Source: Flavobacteriales bacterium
GTDB lineage: Bacteria > Bacteroidota > Bacteroidia > Flavobacteriales > BACL11
Reading direction: 5' to 3'
DNA length: 30,538 bases
Assembly: GCA_002697505.1 (NCBI GenBank)
Contig: NZWA01000034.1
Coordinates: forward strand, 25,857-56,394
Position numbers and translations under genes: made by a program. This document shows, piece by piece, positions 23,120-30,538 of this stretch (the stretch's first letter is position 1; each line of letters opens with the position of its first letter). The notes under the pieces were generated by a model. The model did no database searches. It saw nothing but the letters and a program-made list of their open reading frames with translations, and had not been told where the DNA came from.

Positions 23120-24087
23120 TGAAATCCTATCTAGAACTACGCCAACTTATAGATCAAAGATTAGATAAGATTGAATTTTTAGCAGATGCAAAAAGCTTGT
23201 ATAGTCCTATTGAATATATATTGTCGTTAAAAGCAAAAAGAATTAGACCAGTTTTATTATTGATGGCACATCAATTATTTTCTGACAATTTACAGAAAGC
23301 AATGTCCCCAGCCATAGGTATTGAAATTTTTCATAACTTCACATTATTACATGATGATATAATGGATAATGCTTCGGTTAGAAGAGGTTATAAAACTGTG
23401 CACGAAAAATGGAATAATAATACAGCTATACTCTCTGGTGATGCTATGTTGATCGAATCATATAAACATATAATTGATGTTGATAATAAAATTCTAAACG
23501 CAGTTTTAGCAATTTATAATAATGCAGCAATTCAAGTTTGTATCGGTCAAAAGTGTGATATGGATTTTGAAAATCAAAAAAATGTTACTATTTCAGAATA
23601 TATTAAAATGATAGAGTATAAAACTGCGGTTTTAATTGCGGCATCTATGCAAATTGGAGGACTTATAGCAGGAACTGATCATAAAACTCAAGAACATCTA
23701 TTTGAATTTGGAAAAAATATTGGGATAGCTTTTCAGCTAAAAGATGATTTGTTAGATGTTTTTGGAAGTAAGAACGTATTTGGGAAAGAGGTTGGAGGAG
23801 ATATAAAATCAAATAAAAAAACTTATTTATTTTTAAAAGCACTTGAAGTTGCAGATGGCAAAACAGTTAAAAAATTAAATAAATACTATAGTACTTTTTT
23901 AAATGATAATATTCAAAAAATAAATAATGTAAAAGAAATATTTTTGAGCCATAATATTATTGATCACACAAATATTTTAATTAAGAAGTATCATGATTTA
24001 GCAATGGAAAATTTAGAACATATAGATGTTAAAGATAAAGATAATTTTTATGAATTTTCAAATAAATTATTAGACAGGATAAATTAA
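23119..24087 (+). CDS. Trans-prenyl diphosphate synthase
   Basis: The 322-residue all-helical enzyme condenses isopentenyl diphosphate with allylic diphosphates. The two Asp-rich motifs are DDIMD (79-83) and DDLLD (209-213). The first lacks the two-residue insertion of bacterial farnesyl synthases (IspA). The residue five before it is F74, an aromatic at the position that limits chain length in many C20 synthases. A short-chain product such as geranylgeranyl diphosphate is therefore favoured over a long quinone tail, but this is an inference from one residue. KAKRIRPVLLLMA (38-50) is the substrate-binding block. It is coupled to rmlA by a TAATG overlap. Confidence 0.92.
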   Translation: MKSYLELRQLIDQRLDKIEFLADAKSLYSPIEYILSLKAKRIRPVLLLMAHQLFSDNLQKAMSPAIGIEIFHNFTLLHDDIMDNASVRRGYKTVHEKWNNNTAILSGDAMLIESYKHIIDVDNKILNAVLAIYNNAAIQVCIGQKCDMDFENQKNVTISEYIKMIEYKTAVLIAASMQIGGLIAGTDHKTQEHLFEFGKNIGIAFQLKDDLLDVFGSKNVFGKEVGGDIKSNKKTYLFLKALEVADGKTVKKLNKYYSTFLNDNIQKINNVKEIFLSHNIIDHTNILIKKYHDLAMENLEHIDVKDKDNFYEFSNKLLDRIN

Positions 24088-24123
24088 GATTAAATTATGC
24101 TTTTCTATGAACAATAAAATAGA

Positions 24124-24131
24124 TAATTTTA
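24124..24131 (+). promoter_or_regulatory. Near-consensus -7 box TAATTTTA for sucAB
   Basis: It matches TAnnTTTG except for the last base and lies 16 bases before the sucA ATG, in the 60-base gap after the prenyl synthase gene. Confidence 0.35.
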
Positions 24132-24147
24132 CATATTATTTTTAATC

Positions 24148-26847
24148 ATGGACAAATTTTCTTTCTTGGGATCTATTCATACTTCAATGGTTGAAGAAAT
24201 GTATGATAAATATATTAAGGACCCTAACTCTGTCAATGAAAATTGGGCGTCTTTTTTCAAAGGTTATAATTTTGCCAATGAGTTATATTCTGAAGATGAT
24301 ATTCCAGAATCATTTTCAAAAGAGTTTAAAGTCATAAATTTAATAAATTCTTACAGAAAAAGAGGGCATCTATTTACTAAAACAAATCCTGTAAGAGAAA
24401 GAAGAAAATACAAACCAACACTTGATCTTGAGAATTTTGGTTTACAAGATTCAGACTTAGATTTAGTTTTTCAAGCCGGTGATGAAGTTGGGATTGGACC
24501 ATCAAAGTTGTCTGAAATAATAAAACATTTACAAACAGTTTATTGTCAGTCCATTGGAATTGAATATATGTACATAAGGGACCCTGAAGAAATAAACTGG
24601 ATAAAAAAAAGACTGCATAAAAACGCTAATACTCCAAATCTTGAAGTAAATCAAAAAAAACATATTCTACATAAATTAAATCAAGCAGTTGCATTTGAAA
24701 ATTTTTTACATAAAAAATTTGTTGGACAAAAAAGATTTTCACTCGAAGGGGCTGAGTCTTTAATTCCTGCTCTTGATGTTTTAATTGAGCATGGAGCAGA
24801 ATTAGAGGTTGAAGAATTTATTGTTGGAATGGCTCACAGAGGAAGATTAAATGTTTTAGCTAATATATTTAATAAAACATATAAAGAAATATTTGCGGAG
24901 TTTCATCCAAAAGATTACTTGGATGATTCAATTTCCGGAGATGTAAAATATCATTTAGGGTTTACATCAACACAAAAATGTGATAATGGAAAATTAGTTA
25001 GGTTAAACTTATCTCCTAATCCATCTCATCTAGAAGCTGTTGATCCGGTTGTTCAAGGTATTGCAAGAGCAAAAATTGACACAAAATATAATTCAAATCA
25101 AAATAAGGTACTTCCAATACTTATACATGGAGATGCTGCTCTAGCTGCTCAAGGTGTTGTTTATGAAGTTGTTCAAATGGCTCAGCTAGACGGATATAAA
25201 ACAGGAGGAACTATTCATATTGTAATAAATAATCAAGTTGGATTTACTACAAATTATCTTGATGCTAGATCAAGTACATATTGTACAGACGTTGCTAAAG
25301 TTACGCTATCTCCAGTTTTACATATTAATGGTGATGATGTTGAGGCTGTAGTTCATTCATTAAAATTTGCTCTTGAGTATAGACAAACATTTAATAAGGA
25401 CATATTTATTGATCTTTTATGTTATAGAAAATATGGACATAATGAAGGAGATGAACCAAGATTTACACAACCTAAGTTGTATCAATTAATTGCTAAACAT
25501 CCTAACCCTAGAGAAATATATAAGGAAAAGTTATTAAATGAAGGCATTGTTGAAGATGAATCTGTTAGACAATCAGAAGACGAATTTCAAAAATTATTAG
25601 ATGATAGGTTTAATGAAGCCAAAGAAATTGAAAAGGCCAAAATCACACATTTTTTAAAGGATGAATGGAAAAATTTCAAACGTGTTGTTGATTCTAATTT
25701 CTTTTCACAAGTTGACACATCAGTTGATAAAACAACTCTGACAATTTTAGCAAAACAACTTTATGATATACCTAATTCCTCTAGGTTTTTCAAAAAAACC
25801 ATCAAACTATTAAATGAAAGGAAGTCCATGATTGAAAAATCGAAAATGATTGATTGGTCAATGGCAGAATTATTAGCATATGCGTCTTTGTTAGACGAGG
25901 GTTTTCATATTCGAATAAGTGGTCAAGACGTTGAAAGAGGAACCTTTTCTCACAGACATGCTATACTAAAAGTAGAAGATTCTGAAGAAGAAATTTCTCC
26001 ACTTCAAAATGTAAAAAAATCCTCAAATTTTGAAATTTATAACTCACTATTATCTGAGTATGGAGCACTAGGATTTGATTATGGATATTCTATTACGTTA
26101 CCAAATACATTAACTATTTGGGAAGCTCAGTTTGGTGATTTCAGTAATGGAGCACAAATAATGATAGATCAATTTATTTCGTGTGCTGAAGATAAATGGA
26201 AGGTAATGAGTGGTTTAGTTTTACTTCTTCCTCATGGTTATGAAGGTCAAGGTGCCGAACATTCTTCAGCTCGAATAGAAAGATATTTACAATTGTGTGC
26301 TAAATACAATATGCAAATTGTAAACTGTACAACACCTGCAAATTTCTTTCATGTTTTAAGAAGACAACAAATAAGGAACTTCAGAAAACCTCTAATTGTA
26401 TTTACACCTAAAAGCTTATTAAGAGATCCATTATGTGTTTCATCTTTTGAAGATTTTTCAAAATCAAGTTTTCATGAAATAATTGATGATGAGATTGTTT
26501 TAAAAAATACTGAAAAATTAGTTTTTTGTAGCGGTAAAATTTATTACGAGCTTTACAAGGAGAGAAGTAAGTATAATGATGCTAATTTACGACTTGTTAG
26601 AATAGAACAATTATTTCCACTTGATGTTAATCAGATTAACGAAATTGTAGAAAAATATCAACCAAAAGAAATAATTTGGGTTCAAGAAGAACCAGAAAAT
26701 ATGGGTGCATGGAGATATATTTTATCGAATCTAAAAAATTTAAATATAAAATTAGTTTCTAGAAAACCGTCTCCTGCTCCTGCAAGTGGTTCTAGTAAAT
26801 CATTTGCTGATCAGCAAAAAATAATTATAGATAGTATATTTAAATAA
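24148..26847 (+). CDS. sucA: 2-oxoglutarate dehydrogenase E1 component
   Basis: The 899-residue thiamine-diphosphate enzyme decarboxylates 2-oxoglutarate in the TCA cycle and passes succinyl to the E2 lipoyl group. The N-terminal E2-binding segment begins FLGSIHTSMVEEMYDKY. Active-site blocks include GMAHRGRLNVLAN (227-239, H230), SPNPSHLEAVDP (289-300), HGDAALAAQGVVYE (327-340), YRKYGHNEGDEPRFTQP, SGQDVERGTFSHRHA and PHGYEGQGAEHSSAR. Length is near the usual 930. sucB follows after 6 bases. The E3 lipoamide dehydrogenase is not in the window. Confidence 0.97.
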   Translation: MDKFSFLGSIHTSMVEEMYDKYIKDPNSVNENWASFFKGYNFANELYSEDDIPESFSKEFKVINLINSYRKRGHLFTKTNPVRERRKYKPTLDLENFGLQDSDLDLVFQAGDEVGIGPSKLSEIIKHLQTVYCQSIGIEYMYIRDPEEINWIKKRLHKNANTPNLEVNQKKHILHKLNQAVAFENFLHKKFVGQKRFSLEGAESLIPALDVLIEHGAELEVEEFIVGMAHRGRLNVLANIFNKTYKEIFAEFHPKDYLDDSISGDVKYHLGFTSTQKCDNGKLVRLNLSPNPSHLEAVDPVVQGIARAKIDTKYNSNQNKVLPILIHGDAALAAQGVVYEVVQMAQLDGYKTGGTIHIVINNQVGFTTNYLDARSSTYCTDVAKVTLSPVLHINGDDVEAVVHSLKFALEYRQTFNKDIFIDLLCYRKYGHNEGDEPRFTQPKLYQLIAKHPNPREIYKEKLLNEGIVEDESVRQSEDEFQKLLDDRFNEAKEIEKAKITHFLKDEWKNFKRVVDSNFFSQVDTSVDKTTLTILAKQLYDIPNSSRFFKKTIKLLNERKSMIEKSKMIDWSMAELLAYASLLDEGFHIRISGQDVERGTFSHRHAILKVEDSEEEISPLQNVKKSSNFEIYNSLLSEYGALGFDYGYSITLPNTLTIWEAQFGDFSNGAQIMIDQFISCAEDKWKVMSGLVLLLPHGYEGQGAEHSSARIERYLQLCAKYNMQIVNCTTPANFFHVLRRQQIRNFRKPLIVFTPKSLLRDPLCVSSFEDFSKSSFHEIIDDEIVLKNTEKLVFCSGKIYYELYKERSKYNDANLRLVRIEQLFPLDVNQINEIVEKYQPKEIIWVQEEPENMGAWRYILSNLKNLNIKLVSRKPSPAPASGSSKSFADQQKIIIDSIFK

Positions 26848-26853
26848 AGTATT

Positions 26854-28029
26854 ATGATATTAGAAATGAAGGTTCCAAGTCCTGGAGAATCAATATTAGA
26901 AGTTGAAATTGCTGAATGGTTAGTTGAAGATGGTGAGTATGTAGAAAAAGATCAAGCTATTGCTGAAATAGATTCGGATAAAGCAACACTAGAGCTTCCA
27001 GCAGAGGAAAGTGGTAAAATTAAAATATTAGTTGAAAATGGTGAAACCGTATCAGTCGGTGATGTTGTTTGTAAAATAGATACCTCTGTTTTTGGCGAAG
27101 CAAAAAAAACAAATGTATCAGATATTAATTCAACACAAAATAACATTAAAGAAGATACTAAACTCAAAAAAAATAAAATTACTCCTTTAGCGTCAGCTAT
27201 AATTAATTCTCATGAAAATATATTAGTTAATAATATTAATGCTTCAGCTAAAGATGGAAAAATAAGAAAATCAGATGTTATAGATATAATAACCGAAAAA
27301 TCTAATCACAATACTTCCCGAAAGAAGATGTCAACTTTAAGAAGAAAAATTGCACAAAGATTAGTTGCTGTTAAGAACGAAACTGCAATGTTGACAACAT
27401 TTAATGAAGTAGATATGAACAATATTTTTAATATTCGATCAGAATTTAAAGAAAAGTTCAAGGATAAGTATAATGTTAATTTAGGCTTTATGTCTTTTTT
27501 TACTAAAGCTGTAACGTTATCATTAAGTGAATTTCAAGATGTTAATGCAATGATTGATGGAAATGAAATAGTCTATCATAATTATTGTGACATAGGAATA
27601 GCAGTAAGCGCCGAAAAAGGCTTGATGGTTCCTGTTTTAAGGAATGCAGAAAAAATGACTTTTGATAAAATTGAAAATAGTATAAAAGATCTTGCTATAA
27701 AAGCAAGGGATGGTAAATTAAAAATAGACGAGATGACTGGAGGAACTTTTACAATTACAAATGGTGGAGTTTTTGGCTCCATGTTATCCACTCCAATTAT
27801 TAATCCACCACAATCTGCAATTTTAGGTATGCATAACATTATAGAGCGCCCAGTAGTAATAGATGGAAAAATTACAATAAGACCTATGATGTATGTAGCT
27901 TTATCTTATGATCATAGAATTATTGATGGTAGAGAATCTGTTGGTTTTTTGTGCAAGGTAAAAGAATATTTAGAAAATCCTGTTGAATTTTTATTTGAGG
28001 GTAACGTACAAAAGACTTTAAATTTATAG
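26854..28029 (+). CDS. sucB: 2-oxoglutarate dehydrogenase E2, dihydrolipoyl succinyltransferase
   Basis: The 391-residue core enzyme transfers the succinyl group to CoA. The lipoyl domain (1-80) has the target K43 in DSDKATLEL. A linker follows, then a peripheral subunit-binding domain (about 108-147) with KDGKIRKSDVI. The catalytic domain runs from about 158 to 391, with H354 and D358 in YDHRIIDG. The first half of the binding domain departs from the usual SPAARKLA pattern. Its stop lies one base from the stop of the convergent ferredoxin gene, leaving no room for a terminator. Confidence 0.95.
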   Translation: MILEMKVPSPGESILEVEIAEWLVEDGEYVEKDQAIAEIDSDKATLELPAEESGKIKILVENGETVSVGDVVCKIDTSVFGEAKKTNVSDINSTQNNIKEDTKLKKNKITPLASAIINSHENILVNNINASAKDGKIRKSDVIDIITEKSNHNTSRKKMSTLRRKIAQRLVAVKNETAMLTTFNEVDMNNIFNIRSEFKEKFKDKYNVNLGFMSFFTKAVTLSLSEFQDVNAMIDGNEIVYHNYCDIGIAVSAEKGLMVPVLRNAEKMTFDKIENSIKDLAIKARDGKLKIDEMTGGTFTITNGGVFGSMLSTPIINPPQSAILGMHNIIERPVVIDGKITIRPMMYVALSYDHRIIDGRESVGFLCKVKEYLENPVEFLFEGNVQKTLNL

Positions 28030-28030
28030 T

Positions 28031-28360
28031 CTAAATTTCGTCTGCAATTTCAATTTCAAGATTATTAAGATTTTCTGTTATAGGAATTTGACAACTTAAA
28101 CGACTATTCTCTTTAGTATTAAAAACTTCAGATAACATTGCTTCTTCTTCGTCTTGCATTAAGGGTAATTTATGATTTGAGAGAATATAGCACTGACAAG
28201 ATGCACACATGGCCATACCTCCACAAACCCCAATTGTTCCTTCCTCAGCTAGTTCATACATTCTAATAACCTCCATTAAATTCATAGCCATATCTGTTGG
28301 GGCGTTTATATGATGTTTTTCCCCAGTTCTATCAATAACAGTTAATTTAATATCAGACAT
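28031..28360 (-). CDS. [2Fe-2S] ferredoxin, adrenodoxin type
   Basis: The 109-residue electron carrier has the cluster-binding pattern C-x5-C-x2-C with C46, C52 and C55 in VCGGMAMCASC, and the fourth ligand C90 in RLSCQIPI. An extra Cys (C57) lies two residues after the third ligand. The spacing is that of the adrenodoxin/Isc ferredoxin type and not the plant type (C-x4-C-x2-C). Its ATG overlaps the reductase stop by one base (TAATG), so the two are made together and are probably redox partners. Confidence 0.93.
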   Translation of the reverse strand: MSDIKLTVIDRTGEKHHINAPTDMAMNLMEVIRMYELAEEGTIGVCGGMAMCASCQCYILSNHKLPLMQDEEEAMLSEVFNTKENSRLSCQIPITENLNNLEIEIADEI

Positions 28361-29412
28361 TAATCATTAATTGATTTTACAACTGCTTTTGGAGCTTCTT
28401 TTCTGCTACCGTCAAATCCAGTTATGCCGCTAACAGTTGTATATTTAAAAACAGATTTTTTTCCTGGATGAATAATTTTATACGCTGATTGGCACATAAG
28501 TGTAGTTTCATGAAATCCACATAAAATTAATTTTAATTTTCCAGGGTAGGTATTAATATCCCCTACTGCAAAAATTCCAGGAATATTTGTTTGATAATCA
28601 TAGGTATCTACTTTTATTGCATTTTTTTCAATGTCTAATCCCCAATCAGAAATAGGTCCTAATTTTGGGGATAGTCCAAACAGTGGAATTAAAAATTCAG
28701 TATCAATCACCTCAATATTACCATCGTTGTTTATTGTTACTTTTTCTAACTTTTCATTTCCTTCAATTTTTGTTATTTCAGCTGGAGTAATTAATCGTAT
28801 TTTATTTTTATTTTTTAGATCCTTAACCTTTTCTACTGAATCTAAAGCTCCTCTGAACTCGTTTCTTCTGTGGATTAATGTAACATTGGCATTTATATTT
28901 GCAAGGTATATTGTCCAGTCTAGAGCAGAGTCTCCTCCTCCAGCAATAATAACTTTCTTGTTTCTATAAATTTCAGGGTCTTTAATAAGATAATTAACAC
29001 CTTTGTCTTCAAATCGTTCTAAATTTTCAAGAGCAGGTTTCCTAGGTTCAAAACTTCCTAATCCTCCAGCAATTGCAATTACAGGTGCATTATGTTTTGT
29101 ACCTTTATTTGTAGTTACAACGAAACTACCATCTTTTATTTTACTAATATTTTCTGCTCTTTCTCCTAATGTAAAACCGGGTTCAAATTGTTTACATTGT
29201 TCTAATAAGTTTTTAGTTAAATCACCGGCTAGTACTTCTGGTAATCCAGGAATATCATAAATAGGTTTCTTTGGGTAAATCTCAGAGCATTGTCCCCCAG
29301 GTTGAGCTAAAGCGTCAATCAAATGACATCTTAATTTTAAAAGTCCAGCCTCAAAAACAGTAAAAAGACCTACAGGCCCTGCTCCAATTATTAAAATATC
29401 AGTCTTAATCAT
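28360..29412 (-). CDS. Ferredoxin-NADP reductase, thioredoxin-reductase-like type
   Basis: The 350-residue FAD enzyme moves electrons between NADPH and ferredoxin. The FAD site is GAGPVG (10-15), followed by QPGGQCSEIYPKKPIYDIPG (37-56), a hallmark of the YumC/Chlorobium-type reductases. The NADPH site is GGGDSALDW (158-166) with HRR (181-183). The last FAD block is FAVGDINTYPGK. There is no redox-active CxxC in the pyridine domain, which excludes a true thioredoxin reductase. The adjoining [2Fe-2S] ferredoxin gene supports the role. Own -7 box upstream. Confidence 0.94.
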   Translation of the reverse strand: MIKTDILIIGAGPVGLFTVFEAGLLKLRCHLIDALAQPGGQCSEIYPKKPIYDIPGLPEVLAGDLTKNLLEQCKQFEPGFTLGERAENISKIKDGSFVVTTNKGTKHNAPVIAIAGGLGSFEPRKPALENLERFEDKGVNYLIKDPEIYRNKKVIIAGGGDSALDWTIYLANINANVTLIHRRNEFRGALDSVEKVKDLKNKNKIRLITPAEITKIEGNEKLEKVTINNDGNIEVIDTEFLIPLFGLSPKLGPISDWGLDIEKNAIKVDTYDYQTNIPGIFAVGDINTYPGKLKLILCGFHETTLMCQSAYKIIHPGKKSVFKYTTVSGITGFDGSRKEAPKAVVKSIND

Positions 29413-29425
29413 TTTTATTTTTTTT

Positions 29426-29433
29426 CAAAAATA
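29426..29433 (-). promoter_or_regulatory. -7 promoter box TATTTTTG for reductase-ferredoxin unit
   Basis: This exact TAnnTTTG match lies on the minus strand, 13 bases before the ATG at 29412. It shares the 121-base divergent region 29413-29533 with the promoter of the two-cluster ferredoxin. Confidence 0.55.
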
Positions 29434-29511
29434 CTAAGAGTTTAAAAATAATCAGCAGTTTTATTTGGCTTTTACATTTATTATTCAAACAATTTATTAC
29501 TAATAATTTCA

Positions 29512-29519
29512 TATTTTTG
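29512..29519 (+). promoter_or_regulatory. -7 promoter box TATTTTTG for two-cluster ferredoxin
   Basis: This exact TAnnTTTG match lies 14 bases before the ATG at 29534. It has the same octamer as the opposing promoter at 29426. Confidence 0.55.
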
Positions 29520-29533
29520 CAAAAAATTTATTT

Positions 29534-29887
29534 ATGGCAATTAAAATAACTGACGATTGTATAAATTGTGGTGCATGTGAGCCTGAATGTCCAAATAATG
29601 CTATTTATGAGGAAGATGTTGCTTGGAAATTTTCAGATGGGACTAATCTTAAAGGAGAGATAACATTATTCAATGGTTCTGTTACTTTAGCTGATCAAGA
29701 AAACAGAACTGGATCTTTTTCTGAAGACTACTATTTCATTGTCCCTGAAAAATGTACTGAATGTGTAGGTTTTCATGAGGAACCACAATGTGCTGCTGTA
29801 TGTCCAGTTGATTGCTGTATACCTGACGAAAAAAATGTTGAAACGAAAGAAACACTATTAGAAAAGAAAGATTGGATGCATTCTTGA
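29534..29887 (+). CDS. 2[4Fe-4S] ferredoxin, Allochromatium type
   Basis: The 117-residue electron carrier has two [4Fe-4S] sites. Site I uses C9, C12 and C15 with C19 before Pro. Site II shows the C-x2-C-x8-C-x3-C spacing (C74, C77, C86, C90) of the Alvin-type ferredoxins, with C94 in CPVDCC completing the first cluster and an extra C95. About 45 residues separate the two halves, carrying an acidic, aromatic insertion (25-70) longer than in clostridial ferredoxins. The midpoint potential is likely very low by family. Its stop abuts the convergent nfu stop. Confidence 0.94.
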   Translation: MAIKITDDCINCGACEPECPNNAIYEEDVAWKFSDGTNLKGEITLFNGSVTLADQENRTGSFSEDYYFIVPEKCTECVGFHEEPQCAAVCPVDCCIPDEKNVETKETLLEKKDWMHS

Positions 29888-30469
29888 TTACTCATTTAAT
29901 GCAACTACTTCTTTAATTTTATCTCCAACCTTGTCTTTTAATAATTGCTCAACTCCATTCTTTAATGTTGCCTGAGATGATGGGCATCCACTGCATGATC
30001 CTTTAAGAACTACTGTAACTGTTCCGTTTTCAAAAGAATGGAATTCGATAGCCCCTCCATCTGATTCAACAGCAGGTTTAATGTAGTTGTCAATAAGAGA
30101 AATAATTTGGCTATCAATCTCTTTATTTGATTGCTTAATTTTTTTTGGTTTATTTAAATTAATTGAATTATCTTTTGTATAGTCTAAAATTTCTATTTTA
30201 TTGTTATTAATAAAATCTAAAATAAATTCTCTTAACTGCATTGCTATATCTTCCCATTCAACAGATCTATTCTTGGTAATAGAAATAAAGTTATTGCTCA
30301 GAAAAACATTTTCCACAAAGGGAAACATGAAAAGTTTTTGTGCAATATTTATTTTTTTTGCTTCTTCTGGACTTTTTACTTCTATTGATTGTTTTACTAA
30401 TTTTTTGTTAGCAACAAATTTCATTGTTGTTGGATTTGGTGTGCTTTCAGCATAAATAGTATACAACAT
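29888..30469 (-). CDS. Nfu-type Fe-S cluster scaffold/carrier
   Basis: The 193-residue protein has an Nfu N-terminal domain (about 4-90, with ESTPNPTTMKF near the start) and a NifU-type C-terminal domain (about 118-190). The cluster-binding C-x-x-C is C159-S-G-C162 in GSCSGCPSS. Such proteins carry [4Fe-4S] clusters to target enzymes. I chose ATG at 30469 because it gives the standard MLYTIYAESTPNP start. A longer frame from 30499 would begin upstream of the -7 box at 30485 and cannot be on that transcript. The place beside three ferredoxin and reductase genes fits an Fe-S role. Confidence 0.94.
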   Translation of the reverse strand: MLYTIYAESTPNPTTMKFVANKKLVKQSIEVKSPEEAKKINIAQKLFMFPFVENVFLSNNFISITKNRSVEWEDIAMQLREFILDFINNNKIEILDYTKDNSINLNKPKKIKQSNKEIDSQIISLIDNYIKPAVESDGGAIEFHSFENGTVTVVLKGSCSGCPSSQATLKNGVEQLLKDKVGDKIKEVVALNE

Positions 30470-30484
30470 AATTTTTATTTTTGT

Positions 30485-30492
30485 CAAAATTA
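30485..30492 (-). promoter_or_regulatory. -7 promoter box TAATTTTG for nfu
   Basis: This exact TAnnTTTG match lies on the minus strand, 15 bases before the chosen ATG at 30469. It helps to decide that start. The remaining bases to the window end are AT-rich with no gene seen. Confidence 0.55.
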
Positions 30493-30538
30493 CAAACAAA
30501 AAATTTATGGTGTTAATTAAATCGTTAAATAATAAAAA

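Noticed and set aside
28631..28969. 112-codon plus-strand frame inside the ferredoxin-NADP reductase gene
   Set aside because: It lies wholly antisense to a clear enzyme gene and has no motif or promoter of its own.
30470..30499. Longer nfu start at 30499
   Set aside because: It would include the -7 box at 30485-30492 in the coding region and adds a non-family N-terminus.

Overview
The window is AT-rich, gene-dense bacterial chromosome carrying 34 protein genes and one tRNA. It fits the Bacteroidota, most likely a streamlined, probably marine member of the Flavobacteriales. The evidence is: exact TAnnTTTG -7 promoter boxes in front of many genes and almost no Shine-Dalgarno sequences; a lipoprotein with GCTDP cysteine motifs; an LRR protein with a tail resembling type IX secretion sorting tails; a TonB-dependent receptor with a carboxypeptidase-regulatory-like N-terminal domain; and the Bacteroidota HU(CCDC81)-SPOR protein. 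The exact genus cannot be read from the sequence. No IS element, phage gene, CRISPR array or rRNA is visible. No non-coding stretch exceeds about 155 bases.

Layout. 1-1081: two exported proteins, one with a 24-bp in-frame tandem repeat and four WxxGxW repeats, the other a lipoprotein. 1109-2011: a class IV histone-deacetylase-like hydrolase. 2062-5434: a tightly coupled lipid cassette with its own promoter: an exported alpha/beta-hydrolase-like protein, a YnbA-type CDP-alcohol phosphatidyltransferase, a CdsA-type cytidylyltransferase, a PlsC-type acyltransferase and a small exported GRAM-like protein. 5462-6783: an OsmC protein and an LRR protein. 6899-8755 (minus): tatD, ansA and tRNA-Ser(GGA), apparently one transcription unit. 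8794-9759: a family 9 glycosyltransferase. 9756-14345 (minus): TonB-dependent receptor, kdsB, HU-SPOR protein and acyl-CoA thioesterase. 14500-18158: gdhA, a DUF6090-like membrane protein and kbl. 18229-22248: translation genes rplM-rpsI-rpsB-tsf-pyrH-frr. 22262-24087: rmlA and a prenyl diphosphate synthase. 24148-28029: sucA-sucB. 28031-30469: a redox and Fe-S block with ferredoxin, ferredoxin-NADP reductase, a two-cluster ferredoxin and an Nfu scaffold.

How the genes work together. Most are housekeeping. GdhA and SucAB meet at 2-oxoglutarate. Kbl and AnsA feed amino-acid catabolism. KdsB, the family 9 glycosyltransferase and RmlA serve the outer-membrane glycan surface. The redox block supplies and maintains low-potential electron carriers. 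The least understood unit is the 2062-5434 cassette: it holds the enzymes to make phosphatidate, CDP-diacylglycerol and then a phospholipid with an unknown head group. Three genes appear to start within 4 to 6 bases of an exact -7 box, implying leaderless or nearly leaderless mRNAs. Three convergent gene pairs leave no room for a terminator.
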